From: Glycocaulis alkaliphilus
GTDB taxonomy: Bacteria > Pseudomonadota > Alphaproteobacteria > Caulobacterales > Maricaulaceae
Assembly: GCF_004000605.1 (NCBI RefSeq)
Contig: NZ_CP018911.1
Coordinates: 124,001 to 188,000, forward strand
Direction: 5' to 3'
Length of the DNA stretch: 64,000 nucleotides
Below the pieces are notes generated by a model, which was not told where the DNA came from, did no database searches, and saw only the letters and a list, made by a program, of their open reading frames with translations. Shown here piece after piece: positions 1 to 7,951 of the stretch; the stretch's first letter is position 1, and each line of letters starts with the position of its first letter. Position numbers and translations under genes: made by a program.

Positions 1-63
1 GAGGGCGAAAGCCTGCCTGCCAAAGAGCCCTGGGCCAGCATGGAAAACACCGGAAGCTGGTAA
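1..63 (+). CDS. C-terminal end of an unidentified protein (partial)
   Basis: The first frame is open from the window edge and ends at a TAA at 61-63, encoding about 20 residues that finish in ENTGSW. It lies 42 bases before the next start on the same strand, as expected for an upstream neighbour. Too little is present to assign a family. A second frame is also open to about 108, so the coding frame is not certain. Confidence 0.3.
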   Translation, partial: EGESLPAKEPWASMENTGSW

Positions 64-105
64 GCTGCGCTTGCCCTTCGCCAACATTTTGTCTGGACAG
101 GATTC

Positions 106-1485
106 ATGATTCGACCCTTCAGCCTGGCAGCCCTTGGCCTTGCCGCTGCCTGTGCAGCCCAGCCTGCCACTCCGGCCTATGAGGGGTTTGCGCCCTGCGC
201 GGATGCCGGTGACTATCCCACGCTCGCTGACAGCCTGTGCCGGGTGGAGAGCGTGCCGCTGCGCCCGCCGCACGAAGGTGATGAGAGCACGATAGAGCTC
301 TTCGTCCGCCTCTTCCCCGAAAGGGATCTGCACGCGCGGCGCGGCGCAGTCTGGCTGATCGCGGGGGGTCCGGGAGAGACCGGTGCGTCCTTCTATCCCT
401 TCCTCGACGAGTTCCGCAGCGCCTTCCCCGGCTATGATCTGGTGATCCCGGATCATCGCGGGACGGGCTATTCTGCCAAGCTCTGCCCGGATCAGGAATC
501 GCCGCAAAGCGCCGATGGTATCGCGCTCGCCGGAGAGGAATGGGGTCCGTGCATTGGTCAGATGTTTGCCGATCCCGCTCGCGCTCACGGCTTCACCATC
601 ACCAATGCCGCCCATGATCTGTCGGCACTGATCGGCCGCCACAGGGAGCCGGGCGAGGTCCTCGTCTATGCGGTGTCCTACGGAACCCAGCTTGCCTTGC
701 GGATGATGCAGGCCGCCCCGGTGGCGCTCGACGGGCTGGTGCTGGATGGTCTTGTCTCCCCCGAAGGCACGCCCGGCGCTGATCTGTCCCGGCGGACAGA
801 AATTGTCGATGCGGTGGGCCGCGATCTGCTGACAGATGACGAACTGGCGGCCTATGCCCGGCTCCTGCACGAAGACTCCGCATCGGCCAGCTGGGCCGGG
901 AGCGTGCCGGGCGGTGATCTGCGCCGCTTCATGGGCGCTTTGCTGAACTTCCCGACGCTGCGGGAGCGCATTCCGGCGCTGATCGACACGCTGGGGCGCG
1001 GCGAGACCGGGCTTCTGGACAACACGGCCGCAGAACTGGAAGGGCTGCTGGCCACACTGAACGCCTATCCCCAGTCGCCGCCATCCTTGCCGCTGGTCAT
1101 GCTGATAAGCGGCTCTGAGAACAATGAGCGCCGGGACCTGACAGCTGACACGGTGGCGGCAGAGGCGGCAGATGCCCTGTTTACCAGCCCGCTTCCCGGC
1201 CTGCTGGTCGGCATACCCGCGCCGTTATATGAGCGCGACGCATACTTTGGCGGCGGGCCAGCCAGCCTGCCGCGCACCCTCATCATCCACGGCACGCATG
1301 ACCCAAATACGCCGTATGAGGGCGCCCGCGCGCACGTTGGCATGCTGGCGCAGGCCGGTGAGGTAAGCTTCACCACCGTCGAGGGTGCGGCCCATTTCCT
1401 GCCCTTCGTTGCGCCCTCCTGCTTTGTCCAGGCGGTTTCGGCTTTCGTGGCAGGAGAACAGGCGCCGGAGACATGCCGTCCCTGA
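106..1485 (+). CDS. Secreted lipoprotein alpha/beta hydrolase, tripeptidyl-aminopeptidase-like
   Basis: Predicted serine hydrolase of the alpha/beta fold, related to the TAP-like/proline iminopeptidase peptidases. The first 16 residues are a lipoprotein signal with a LAAAC lipobox (Cys16), so it is probably anchored outside the inner membrane. An oxyanion-type GGPGE motif lies near residue 88 and a DHRGTGYS segment near 116. The nucleophile is Ser191 in VSYGT, with Asp399 (GTHDPNTP) and His430 (GAAHF) completing the triad in a C-terminal TAP-like region. At 459 residues it has the family's usual size. An AGGA sequence 5-9 bases upstream supports the start. The true substrate (peptide or ester) cannot be decided from sequence. 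Confidence 0.85.
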   Translation: MIRPFSLAALGLAAACAAQPATPAYEGFAPCADAGDYPTLADSLCRVESVPLRPPHEGDESTIELFVRLFPERDLHARRGAVWLIAGGPGETGASFYPFLDEFRSAFPGYDLVIPDHRGTGYSAKLCPDQESPQSADGIALAGEEWGPCIGQMFADPARAHGFTITNAAHDLSALIGRHREPGEVLVYAVSYGTQLALRMMQAAPVALDGLVLDGLVSPEGTPGADLSRRTEIVDAVGRDLLTDDELAAYARLLHEDSASASWAGSVPGGDLRRFMGALLNFPTLRERIPALIDTLGRGETGLLDNTAAELEGLLATLNAYPQSPPSLPLVMLISGSENNERRDLTADTVAAEAADALFTSPLPGLLVGIPAPLYERDAYFGGGPASLPRTLIIHGTHDPNTPYEGARAHVGMLAQAGEVSFTTVEGAAHFLPFVAPSCFVQAVSAFVAGEQAPETCRP

Positions 1486-1517
1486 CGGGGCGTGGGTAAG
1501 ATTTTATCCACAATCCC

Positions 1518-1546
1518 TTGACTTTGGTTAATGTTCCGCTTATGTT
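1518..1546 (+). promoter_or_regulatory. Near-consensus sigma70 promoter
   Basis: TTGACT at 1518-1523 and TATGTT at 1541-1546 are separated by exactly 17 bases. Transcription would begin about 1553, leaving a short leader with the AGGAG at 1559-1563 before the ATG at 1571. Such a good match to the consensus is uncommon in this GC-rich window. Confidence 0.6.
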
Positions 1547-1570
1547 CTAGATATGAACAGGAGCGGTGCC

Positions 1571-1888
1571 ATGAGCTATGCATCGAAATTGAAAGCAAGC
1601 GGCGGCGGTTATGTCCGCAATGCGGGCAAGCGCTGGCGTTATGAGGATGAGCGTGAACTGCGCGATCTGGCCCGGCGCGGCGTGCCGCTGCAGCGTATTT
1701 CACTAAAGCTCGGCCGGCCCGAAGGCGCCATCCGCGCCAAGGCGTCTGCCTTGCACCTTGATCTGGTGGAAGCACCCGAGAGTGTGCCGGTCGCACGGCC
1801 CGCGCTCAAACCCCGCAAGCTGAATGCGGGCCCGGCGAACATTGCCCCCTTCGCCCGCGAAGCCCGCCAGCTGGAGCTGTTTAACTAG
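1571..1888 (+). CDS. Small basic helix-turn-helix (SANT/Myb-like) protein
   Basis: A 105-residue basic protein of unknown function. Residues about 15-60 form a compact tri-helical pattern (KRWRYEDERELRDLARRG, then LQRISLKLGRPEGAIRAKA), resembling the SANT/Myb-like DNA-binding module seen at the N terminus of GcrA-type alphaproteobacterial regulators. The tail is Pro/Ala rich. I chose the ATG at 1571 rather than the in-frame ATG at 1553, because AGGAG at 1559-1563 is ideally spaced for 1571 and the predicted promoter would start transcription around 1553. The stop codon TAG (1886-1888) lies exactly at the left tip of the following inverted-repeat element, so the original 3' end may have been altered. 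DNA binding is inferred. Confidence 0.7.
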   Translation: MSYASKLKASGGGYVRNAGKRWRYEDERELRDLARRGVPLQRISLKLGRPEGAIRAKASALHLDLVEAPESVPVARPALKPRKLNAGPANIAPFAREARQLELFN

Positions 1889-2155
1889 GGCTTGTCCTCA
1901 TAAAGGGTTTGGAGCGCGGTATGTGGCCAGATTGTCCGGTTCGAGGAGCGAAACCGCAGGAAGGATAGTCCCCTTTCAAAGGTTCGCGACGCAGCAAACG
2001 GGCGATCTGGCCCATATCCTGTAGGACGCGGCGGATTTTGCCCCTGACGGTGTCGAGCCGTCCTTGTGGAGGGATGCTCCACAGCGGCCATCTCTCCTTG
2101 TCAGACGCCAAATCCGCTTCGCGCCGCGCCCGAAACCTTTATGAGGGCAAGCCCT
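1887..2155. mobile_element. MITE-like element with terminal inverted repeats
   Basis: A 269 bp non-coding segment bounded by imperfect inverted repeats: 1887-1910 on the left and 2133-2155 on the right match over about 23 bases with one mismatch and one single-base gap. Weaker similarity extends to about 32 bases. No transposase is encoded; short frames inside it look like noise. I could not see a clear target-site duplication. An internal hairpin lies at 2065-2083 (TGTGGA/TCCACA). It occupies nearly all the gap between the small regulator and the HMG-CoA reductase gene. Confidence 0.6.
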
Positions 2156-2160
2156 GGCTC

Positions 2161-2185
2161 CGCTGACCATCCCCGCTGGTCAGCG
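2161..2185 (-). terminator. Hairpin overlapping the HMG-CoA reductase stop codon
   Basis: A perfect 9 bp inverted repeat (CGCTGACCA/TGGTCAGCG) with a 7-base loop, overlapping the TGA at 2180-2182 of the minus-strand gene. There is no U tract, so an intrinsic terminator role is only a guess; it could instead stabilise the 3' end. Confidence 0.3.
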
Positions 2186-3370
2186 ATTGCGGCCGAGCCG
2201 GTCGTGGCTCTCCACCCAGTCCCCCGCCACGACCGCGCTCGCCAGCGATATTTCCCCCGCCAGCACGGTGGCCGCGCATATCTCGATAAAGCGCCCGACC
2301 TTGCCCTTGCCCCGGCAGCCCAGAATATCCAGGCACTCGCCTTGTGTGGGCAGCTGCGTGCCCCCGCCAAATGTCGCGACGATCAGGGCAGGCAGCGTGA
2401 TCGACCAGTAATAGGTTTCCCCGTCATCCTCCAGACGCACAAAGGTCATCGCGGTATGGGACTCGGCGATATTGGCCGCATCTTGCCCGCAGGCGATGAA
2501 GAGGGCCGCGAGCCCATTGGCGGCGTGCATGCCGTTATTGGCGCTGCCGGCCATCACCGAGCCGGCAAAGGAGTTGAGCCGCGCACGGAAAAGATCGGCT
2601 GCGGCCACGCCCGCCCGCTCTCGCAATACCCGGTCCGGGATGCGCGCCTCCGCTATCACCCGCGCCCCGCGCGAATGCAGAACGTTGAGCTGGGAGTGCT
2701 TCTTGTCGGTATCCATCGCGCCCGAAAGAGTATAGCGCGCGCCGCCCGGATAGTTGGCCGCTATCCATTCGCACGCCGCCAGCGTGGCCTTTCCGCTCAT
2801 ATTCTGGCCTGCCGCGTCGCCTGTCTCATAGTTGAAGCGCAAATGGAGCATCGGCCCCACCGAATAGCGCTCGATATGGGAGAGTTTGGCCACCGACGAC
2901 GTGGTTTCGGCGGCGGCGCGGATACCTTCGAAACTCCCGTCAATCCACTGCGCGAACGATCGTGCGCCGCGGGCATCGCTGAAATGGAAAACCGGCGCGC
3001 GCTGCATGTAGCGCTCATGGATGGTGGTTTTCACCCCGCCAGCTTCGGTCAGGATGCGCATCCCCCGGTTATAGCTGGCGACCAGCGTGCCCTCGGTCGT
3101 GGCCAGCGGCACATAGACATCCTCGTCTACGTGCTCGCCATTGATACGCAAGGGTCCGGCCAGCCCTACCGGAACTTGCGCCACACCGATGAAATTCTCG
3201 ATATTCCCGGCGGTCACACCGGGGTCAAACGAGTATGACCCGACATGGTCCAGCGGCAGGCCGGTACGCTCGGTCAGAAACGCCCGGCGCATACGGGCAG
3301 CATCATGCGTGTGATCGTTCGTTTTATCGCGCGGCACGGGCGCGCGGGTGTCGTTGCGGCGGTCAGTCAT
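2180..3370 (-). CDS. Hydroxymethylglutaryl-CoA reductase, class I-like
   Basis: Converts HMG-CoA to mevalonate using NAD(P)H. The 396-residue protein is the soluble catalytic domain without membrane segments. Visible family motifs are ENFIGVAQVPVGLAGPL (58-74), TTEGTLVAS with catalytic Glu93, MDTDKK with Lys223, GQDAANIAESH with Asp297, GGGTQLPTQ (335-343) and a C-terminal SHDRLGRN with His389. The spacing of these four residues follows that of eukaryotic-type (class I) enzymes. The gene stands alone: no mevalonate kinase or HMG-CoA synthase is visible here. It is followed by rph on the same strand upstream. Alphaproteobacteria normally make isoprenoids by the MEP pathway, so its role (biosynthesis or mevalonate use) is open. 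Confidence 0.9.
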   Translation of the reverse strand: MTDRRNDTRAPVPRDKTNDHTHDAARMRRAFLTERTGLPLDHVGSYSFDPGVTAGNIENFIGVAQVPVGLAGPLRINGEHVDEDVYVPLATTEGTLVASYNRGMRILTEAGGVKTTIHERYMQRAPVFHFSDARGARSFAQWIDGSFEGIRAAAETTSSVAKLSHIERYSVGPMLHLRFNYETGDAAGQNMSGKATLAACEWIAANYPGGARYTLSGAMDTDKKHSQLNVLHSRGARVIAEARIPDRVLRERAGVAAADLFRARLNSFAGSVMAGSANNGMHAANGLAALFIACGQDAANIAESHTAMTFVRLEDDGETYYWSITLPALIVATFGGGTQLPTQGECLDILGCRGKGKVGRFIEICAATVLAGEISLASAVVAGDWVESHDRLGRNR

Positions 3371-3398
3371 GGCTCCTCCCCGTAAGGCCCGCCCCGGA

Positions 3399-4121
3399 CT
3401 AGCGCCGGGCTTTCAGGGCCTCGTTCTGTAGCACGGCAAGCTCGCCAATGCCCTTGCGCGCCAGCGCAAAGAGCGCGTCGAACTCCTCCGGCTTCATGGG
3501 ATCAGTTTCAGCCGTCGCCTGAATTTCGACAACCCCGCCATTGGCGGTAAGCACGAAATTGGCGTCCGCGTCGGCTGTGCTGTCCTCCTCGTATTCCAGA
3601 TCAAGGCGCGCCTCGCCCTTGATGATCCCGGCCGACACCGCCGCCACCTGCCCGGTAACGGGGTCTGCTTTCAAAAGGCCTTCTTCCATCAGATAGAGAC
3701 AGGCCGATTTCAGGGCGATCCATGCGCCGGTAATGGCGGCGGTGCGCGTGCCGCCATCGGCTTGAAGCACATCACAGTCAATGATGATCTGGCGTTCGCC
3801 CAGCGCTTTGAGATCCACCACCGCGCGCAAGGAACGCCCGATCAGGCGCTGGATTTCCTGCGTGCGCCCGGACGGCTTGCCACTGGTCACTTCGCGGCGC
3901 GTGCGTTGATGGGTGGCGCGCGGCAGCATGGCGTATTCCGCCGTCACCCAGCCCTGTCCGCGTCCGCGCAGCCAGGGCGGAGTGGTTTCCTCCACGCTCG
4001 CGGCGCACAGAACCCGCGTATTGCCGAACACGGCGAGGCAGGAACCTTCCGCATAGGGCGCGGCGTCCAGCTCGAAATGGACCGCGCGCAGGGCGTCGGC
4101 GGGGCGGTTATCAGGGCGCAT
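3399..4121 (-). CDS. rph: Ribonuclease PH
   Basis: Phosphorolytic 3'-5' exoribonuclease that trims tRNA 3' ends, acting as a hexameric ring. The protein of 240 residues has the family's usual length and shows the [11 protein letters not shown] start, the [19 protein letters not shown] segment, and the [19 protein letters not shown] motif. I placed the start at 4121 rather than at upstream in-frame codons because [12 protein letters not shown] is the standard N terminus and GGAG lies just before it. It is divergent from hrcA, the usual alphaproteobacterial arrangement; the 134 bp between them must hold both promoters, though I see no clear consensus elements there. Confidence 0.95.
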   Translation of the reverse strand: MRPDNRPADALRAVHFELDAAPYAEGSCLAVFGNTRVLCAASVEETTPPWLRGRGQGWVTAEYAMLPRATHQRTRREVTSGKPSGRTQEIQRLIGRSLRAVVDLKALGERQIIIDCDVLQADGGTRTAAITGAWIALKSACLYLMEEGLLKADPVTGQVAAVSAGIIKGEARLDLEYEEDSTADADANFVLTANGGVVEIQATAETDPMKPEEFDALFALARKGIGELAVLQNEALKARR

Positions 4122-4255
4122 AGTGTCTCTCCAGATTGATCTCTTCTGCCGACCTAGCCCGAATGCTGCCGGGATGAAAGCGGGTCGGTCCGGCGACGGC
4201 CATGAACCACGAGACCATTGCAGCGCGCGCACGGCTCGCTTAACTCATTGTCATC

Positions 4256-5326
4256 ATGACAGAGCCAATTTCGCCCCTTACCTCCTCCCTGGCTGATCTG
4301 GATGCGCGCTCGCGGGATATTTTCCGCGAGCTTGTCGAGGCGTATCTGGATACAGGCGAGCCGGTGGGTTCGCGCACCCTGTCAAAACGCGGCGGGCTGA
4401 ACCTGTCGCCTGCCTCGATCCGTAACACCATGGCTGATCTGGCTGGTGCAGGGCTTCTGTCGGCGCCGCACACGTCTGCCGGGCGCATGCCGACCCATGC
4501 AGGGCTGCGCCTGTTTGTGGATGGCCTGTTGCAGATTGGCGAGATCGCAGAGGAGGAGCGCCGCGAGATCGATGCCCGCGTCGGCTCGGCAGGAAAACGC
4601 CCCGAAGATGTGCTGGCCGAAGCCTCATCGCTCCTGTCCGGCCTCGCCGGCGGGGCCGGGCTGGTCGCGTCGCAAAAGCAGGACGTGCCGCTGCGCCATG
4701 TGGAATTTGTGCCGCTCTCGCCTGTCGAGATACTTGCCGTGCTGGTCTCGGAATCCGGTGCCGTGGAGAACCGGCTGATGACCGCGCCTGCCGGCTTGCC
4801 GCCTGCTGCGCTGGTGGAGGCCGGCAACTACCTGTCCTCCCGGCTCAGGGGCCGCACACTGGCCGAGGCCCTGAAGGCTATCCAGAGCGAGATCGCCGAA
4901 AAGCGCGCCCAGCTGGACGAGACCGCGGCCAGCCTGGTCGAGGCGGGGCTTGCGGACTGGAGCGGGGCGGAGAACCGCTCGCTCATCGTGCGCGGTCAGG
5001 CAAAGCTGCTGGAATCGGTCGAGGCCAGCGAGGATCTGGAACGCATCCGCCTGCTCTTTGACGATATTGAGCGCAAGGAAGACCTTCTGGCCCTGCTGGA
5101 CGAAGCGCGCGGCGCGCAAGGGGTCCGCCTCTTTATAGGTTCGGAGAACCCGCTCTTCTCGCTCTCCGGCTCCAGCGTGATCGTTGCGCCCTACCGCAAT
5201 CGCGATCAGCGTATCCTGGGAGCGCTGGGGGTCATTGGTCCGACGCGCCTGAACTATGCGCGCGTCATCCCGCTGGTTGATTATACAGCCCAGCTTGTGG
5301 GGCGCCTCCTCGACGGGCGCAGCTAG
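4256..5326 (+). CDS. hrcA: Heat-inducible transcription repressor HrcA
   Basis: Repressor of class I heat-shock genes that binds CIRCE operators and depends on GroEL for activity. The 356-residue protein has the N-terminal winged-helix region (residues about 10-85, including [10 protein letters not shown] and [12 protein letters not shown]) ending in [18 protein letters not shown], then the GAF-like and dimerisation regions with [16 protein letters not shown] near the C terminus. grpE follows after 56 bases on the same strand, so the two are likely cotranscribed. I found no TTAGCACTC/GAGTGCTAA CIRCE element before hrcA, grpE or dnaK, so its targets are probably elsewhere (for example groESL). 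Confidence 0.95.
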   Translation: MTEPISPLTSSLADLDARSRDIFRELVEAYLDTGEPVGSRTLSKRGGLNLSPASIRNTMADLAGAGLLSAPHTSAGRMPTHAGLRLFVDGLLQIGEIAEEERREIDARVGSAGKRPEDVLAEASSLLSGLAGGAGLVASQKQDVPLRHVEFVPLSPVEILAVLVSESGAVENRLMTAPAGLPPAALVEAGNYLSSRLRGRTLAEALKAIQSEIAEKRAQLDETAASLVEAGLADWSGAENRSLIVRGQAKLLESVEASEDLERIRLLFDDIERKEDLLALLDEARGAQGVRLFIGSENPLFSLSGSSVIVAPYRNRDQRILGALGVIGPTRLNYARVIPLVDYTAQLVGRLLDGRS

Positions 5327-5382
5327 CCTCCCTATGTGTCGGGCAACCCGAACCCTACAGAACTGACGACAGGACGCATTTC

Positions 5383-6045
5383 ATGAGTGATGACAGCAAG
5401 AACACCCCGGCCGAAGACGCCGCCGGCATCCGGCCTGAAGAGGGTGTGGACACCGCTGCAGACGCAGGCGGAGAGTCTGGCGAAGACGGGCTGGACGCTC
5501 TGCAGGATCAGGTAAACGATCTGCGCGACCGGCTTCTGCGCGCCGTTGCGGATGCGGACAATACCCGCAAGCGTGCCGCCCGCGAGGTCAAGGAAACCCG
5601 TGAATACGCCGTCACCGGCTTTGCGCGCGACATGCTCGATATTGCTGACAATCTGGAGCGGGCTCTGGGGCTTCTTGGCGAGGATGTGCGCGCCAGCCTG
5701 CCGGAAAACGTCAAACCGCTGGTTGAAGGTGTGGAAATGACCCAGCGCCGCCTGATGAGCACGCTGGAACGTCATGGTGTGAAGCGTGTTGCGCCGGAAC
5801 CTGGCGATCCGCTCGATCCAAACCTCCATCAGGCTGCCGCGCAGATACCGGCGGACCAGCCCAAGGGCCGCATCGCCCATGTGATGCAGCCTGGCTATGT
5901 GATTGGCGAACGCACCTTGCGCGCCGCGATGGTGGTGGTATCGGCCGGTCCGGCAGAGGGCGCGGCGCCTGCCGGTGCCAAACCGGCGTCAGAGCCGCAA
6001 ACACCCGGTCACAAGCCCGGAAGCGGGCTCGACGTCGAGGCCTAG
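5383..6045 (+). CDS. grpE: Nucleotide exchange factor GrpE
   Basis: Co-chaperone that releases ADP from DnaK. The 220-residue protein has an acidic, disordered N terminus (about 1-45), a long coiled coil (about 45-100, with LLRAVADADNTRKRAAREV) and the beta-domain containing DPNLHQAA and GYVIGERTLRAAMVVVS, the family signature. A Pro/Ala-rich tail of about 30 residues follows. AGGA precedes the ATG. It lies directly downstream of hrcA and is closed by a strong hairpin terminator. Confidence 0.95.
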   Translation: MSDDSKNTPAEDAAGIRPEEGVDTAADAGGESGEDGLDALQDQVNDLRDRLLRAVADADNTRKRAAREVKETREYAVTGFARDMLDIADNLERALGLLGEDVRASLPENVKPLVEGVEMTQRRLMSTLERHGVKRVAPEPGDPLDPNLHQAAAQIPADQPKGRIAHVMQPGYVIGERTLRAAMVVVSAGPAEGAAPAGAKPASEPQTPGHKPGSGLDVEA

Positions 6046-6060
6046 CCGGCGCTGACATCA

Positions 6061-6093
6061 AAAAAAGGGCGGCTCACAGGAGCCGCCCTTTTC
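6061..6093. terminator. Bidirectional intrinsic terminator
   Basis: A 12 bp stem (AAAAGGGCGGCT, 6063-6074, and AGCCGCCCTTTT, 6081-6092) with a 6-base loop is flanked by A and T runs on both sides. It can end grpE transcription on the plus strand and the glycine-zipper lipoprotein gene on the minus strand. Confidence 0.85.
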
Positions 6094-6112
6094 GTTCATT
6101 GTGGTCCAGACC

Positions 6113-6478
6113 CTAACGGCCGGGCGCGCGCGTGCGGGGCTCGCCATTCTGCCAATAGGTATTGCCGGTCTGGAGATCGGTGTACCAGTAGCGGTCATTG
6201 TGCTGGTCGTAATAGAGCTGCGAGTGGCGTCCGCTATTCGGGTTGTGCTGGCATCCGCCCTGCTGGTTGCAGGCAATGGCGGCGCCGACTGCAGCGCCGC
6301 CAATGGCGCCAATCGCTGCGCCCGTGCGCGGGCTGCCCACCTGATTGCCGATGACGGCGCCGCCAACACCGCCCACGGCCGCGCCCGTGGCGCCGCCGCG
6401 AACAGCCGGTGTGGTGGCACAGGCTGTGGCCAGGAGCGGCACGCTCAACACTGTGGCGATAAGAATTTTGCGGGTCAT
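6113..6478 (-). CDS. Glycine-zipper lipoprotein (paralogue A)
   Basis: A 121-residue predicted lipoprotein: signal peptide with the LLATAC lipobox, then a glycine-zipper stretch rich in GGA/GAA repeats (residues about 30-75) typical of membrane-inserting 2TM glycine-zipper/YMGG proteins of the envelope. The C-terminal part ends in HSQLYYDQ...GNTYWQNGE. The start at 6478 is chosen because AGGGAG is well spaced before it and the signal peptide begins there; an upstream in-frame start lacks both. It is a tandem paralogue of the gene at 6657-7010. Function is unknown. Confidence 0.8.
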   Translation of the reverse strand: MTRKILIATVLSVPLLATACATTPAVRGGATGAAVGGVGGAVIGNQVGSPRTGAAIGAIGGAAVGAAIACNQQGGCQHNPNSGRHSQLYYDQHNDRYWYTDLQTGNTYWQNGEPRTRAPGR

Positions 6479-6578
6479 GACATTGTTCTCCCTGGGGTCG
6501 GTTCTGCACAACTAACCGTCCGAAGGGCCAAGCGGTTCCGCAGATTCGTGACTCGAAAGCTTTATGGGGGTCGCGAAA

Positions 6579-6603
6579 AACCCCGGCGGTGTGCGCCGGG
6601 GTT
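6579..6603 (-). terminator. Intrinsic terminator of the upstream glycine-zipper gene
   Basis: A perfect 10 bp stem (AACCCCGGCG/CGCCGGGGTT) with a 5-base loop, followed on the minus strand by a run of U residues (from the AAAAA at 6576-6580). It lies downstream of the gene at 6657-7010 and separates the two paralogues into independent transcripts. Confidence 0.8.
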
Positions 6604-6656
6604 CTCTCATTGGCCGATCCGCAAGGAATCAGCGGATCACGCTGCCAGCAGGGGAA

Positions 6657-7010
6657 CTAGCCGCGATATTCGCCGTTCTGCCAGTAGGTTACGCCGCTGC
6701 GCTGGTCGATATAATAGTACCGGCCCGCACGTTGGTCATAATAAAGCTGGGAATGGTTCTGGTTGTTCTGGTTCCAGCGGCAGCCGCCATCTTCACGGCA
6801 ACCTGCATAAGCGCCGGCTGCACCGCCAACCACAGCGCCGATAATGGCGCCCTGGCGGGCATTGCCGCTGCCGGTATTGTTACCGATAACCGCGCCGGCA
6901 AGGCCGCCAGCCGCAGCGCCGCCTGCTGCGTGGGTCATCGTGTTGTTGGTGGCGCAGCCTGCCATCACTACGGCAGGCGCAGCCAGGGCAATAATCATGA
7001 GCTTCCGCAT
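6657..7010 (-). CDS. Glycine-zipper lipoprotein (paralogue B)
   Basis: A 117-residue predicted lipoprotein with a VMAGC lipobox, a glycine-zipper core (HAAGGAAAGGLAGAVIGNN and IIGAVVGGAAGAYAG) and a C terminus that shares HSQLYYDQ and TYWQNGE with its neighbour at 6113-6478. The pair clearly arose by tandem duplication. Both have a short Cys-containing linker (CREDGGC here, CNQQGGC in the neighbour), so an intramolecular disulfide is possible. It has its own terminator. Envelope location is inferred from the lipobox; the role is unknown. Confidence 0.8.
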   Translation of the reverse strand: MRKLMIIALAAPAVVMAGCATNNTMTHAAGGAAAGGLAGAVIGNNTGSGNARQGAIIGAVVGGAAGAYAGCREDGGCRWNQNNQNHSQLYYDQRAGRYYYIDQRSGVTYWQNGEYRG

Positions 7011-7125
7011 TGGATGCCTCCATTGTTTGCCGGCGGCTCAAACCCTCATGGTGCCGCCTTCTGACACTAGATCAGGCGAAAGCTATACGCGCGATGAACG
7101 AAGCCGGTTCCCGTTCCGGCCAGTG

Positions 7126-7836
7126 TCATTGGCCGAGGTCCGGTTCCTCGCTGTTTTGCGCTATCATGCGTGATACTTGCTGAATACCGAATCCGACGCC
7201 GCACATGGCGTGATAATCACCGAACTCGGTGGCCACCCGCTGCAACCGTTCCTGACCGGACATGGAGCCAATGTCTTCGATATTCAGTATTGCCGCTCTG
7301 CGTTCCAAGCGAGCCTGCCGCACGGCGGCATAAAGAAGCGGCACCTGTGTTTGCGACAAAAGGTTGTTTTCCATCGAACGGCGGGCGGCGCCGAATGCTC
7401 CGGACGCGCCGGCCCATTCATTGGCGTCTCCCGCCACCGATGCCGTCCCCATCGACGCTATGGACGCCAGGTCGAGCGCGGTGACCGTGACGTTCCGCGA
7501 CGAGTTGAGCATGGCGAAATAGTCGTCACAGGCTGCATCCGACGCGTAGAACAGCAGCGGGATCAACCCGTTTGCCATCTGGTCCGCATCGGATCCGTCT
7601 TGGGCCAGTACATGCGCAACAAGGGTTATGGCCCGCACAGGATTGTTCGGCCGCGCGCGGGTTTCACTTGATGTAGCGCGCGAAGCGTTGAGGGAAGGCG
7701 CGATTACCCGCGCGGTTTCCGCATCGATCGTCAGATCAAACATCGCGATCGGTGCGCCGGACTGGTCGTAACGCGTTGCGCACGCTGACGTGGCAACAAT
7801 GGCAGACAGGCAAAGCAGCTTAACTATTGTATCCAT
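7126..7836 (-). CDS. Unknown secreted lipoprotein
   Basis: A 236-residue protein with a lipoprotein signal (MDTIVKLLCLSAIVATSAC) and no domain I recognise. The mature part is mainly helical by composition, with a central IASMGTASVAGDANEWAGASGAFGAA region. GGGAGGG lies immediately before the ATG at 7836; an in-frame ATG five codons upstream overlaps this Shine-Dalgarno and is rejected. Residues near the C terminus (GDYHAMCGVGFGIQQ) contain the only mature-domain cysteines besides CDDYF. It stands alone between the glycine-zipper genes and alkB. Confidence 0.65.
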   Translation of the reverse strand: MDTIVKLLCLSAIVATSACATRYDQSGAPIAMFDLTIDAETARVIAPSLNASRATSSETRARPNNPVRAITLVAHVLAQDGSDADQMANGLIPLLFYASDAACDDYFAMLNSSRNVTVTALDLASIASMGTASVAGDANEWAGASGAFGAARRSMENNLLSQTQVPLLYAAVRQARLERRAAILNIEDIGSMSGQERLQRVATEFGDYHAMCGVGFGIQQVSRMIAQNSEEPDLGQ

Positions 7837-7851
7837 AAAGCCCTCCCGCAT

Positions 7852-7951
7852 TTATATCATCAATGCTGGCATAGATTGCTCTGGACTCGAAGAAAAAAGT
7901 TAACGAAAATTAGTTTTTGTATTAAATATTTGTATTTAAATCGTTATTTCT
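7852..7951. other. AT-rich intergenic leader
   Basis: A 100-base gap with A/T runs (for example 7890-7943) that is far more AT rich than its surroundings. It separates the stop of alkB from the lipoprotein gene at 7126-7836 and, on the minus strand, holds a TATAAAT-like box close to the Shine-Dalgarno of that gene. It may be an UP-element-containing promoter. I see no gene in it. Confidence 0.35.

Noticed and set aside
2066-3238. 390-codon plus-strand frame over HMG-CoA reductase
   Set aside because: Antisense to a gene with all catalytic residues; begins inside the repeat element.
4122-4255. CIRCE operator between rph and hrcA
   Set aside because: No TTAGCACTC/GAGTGCTAA-type inverted repeat is present.
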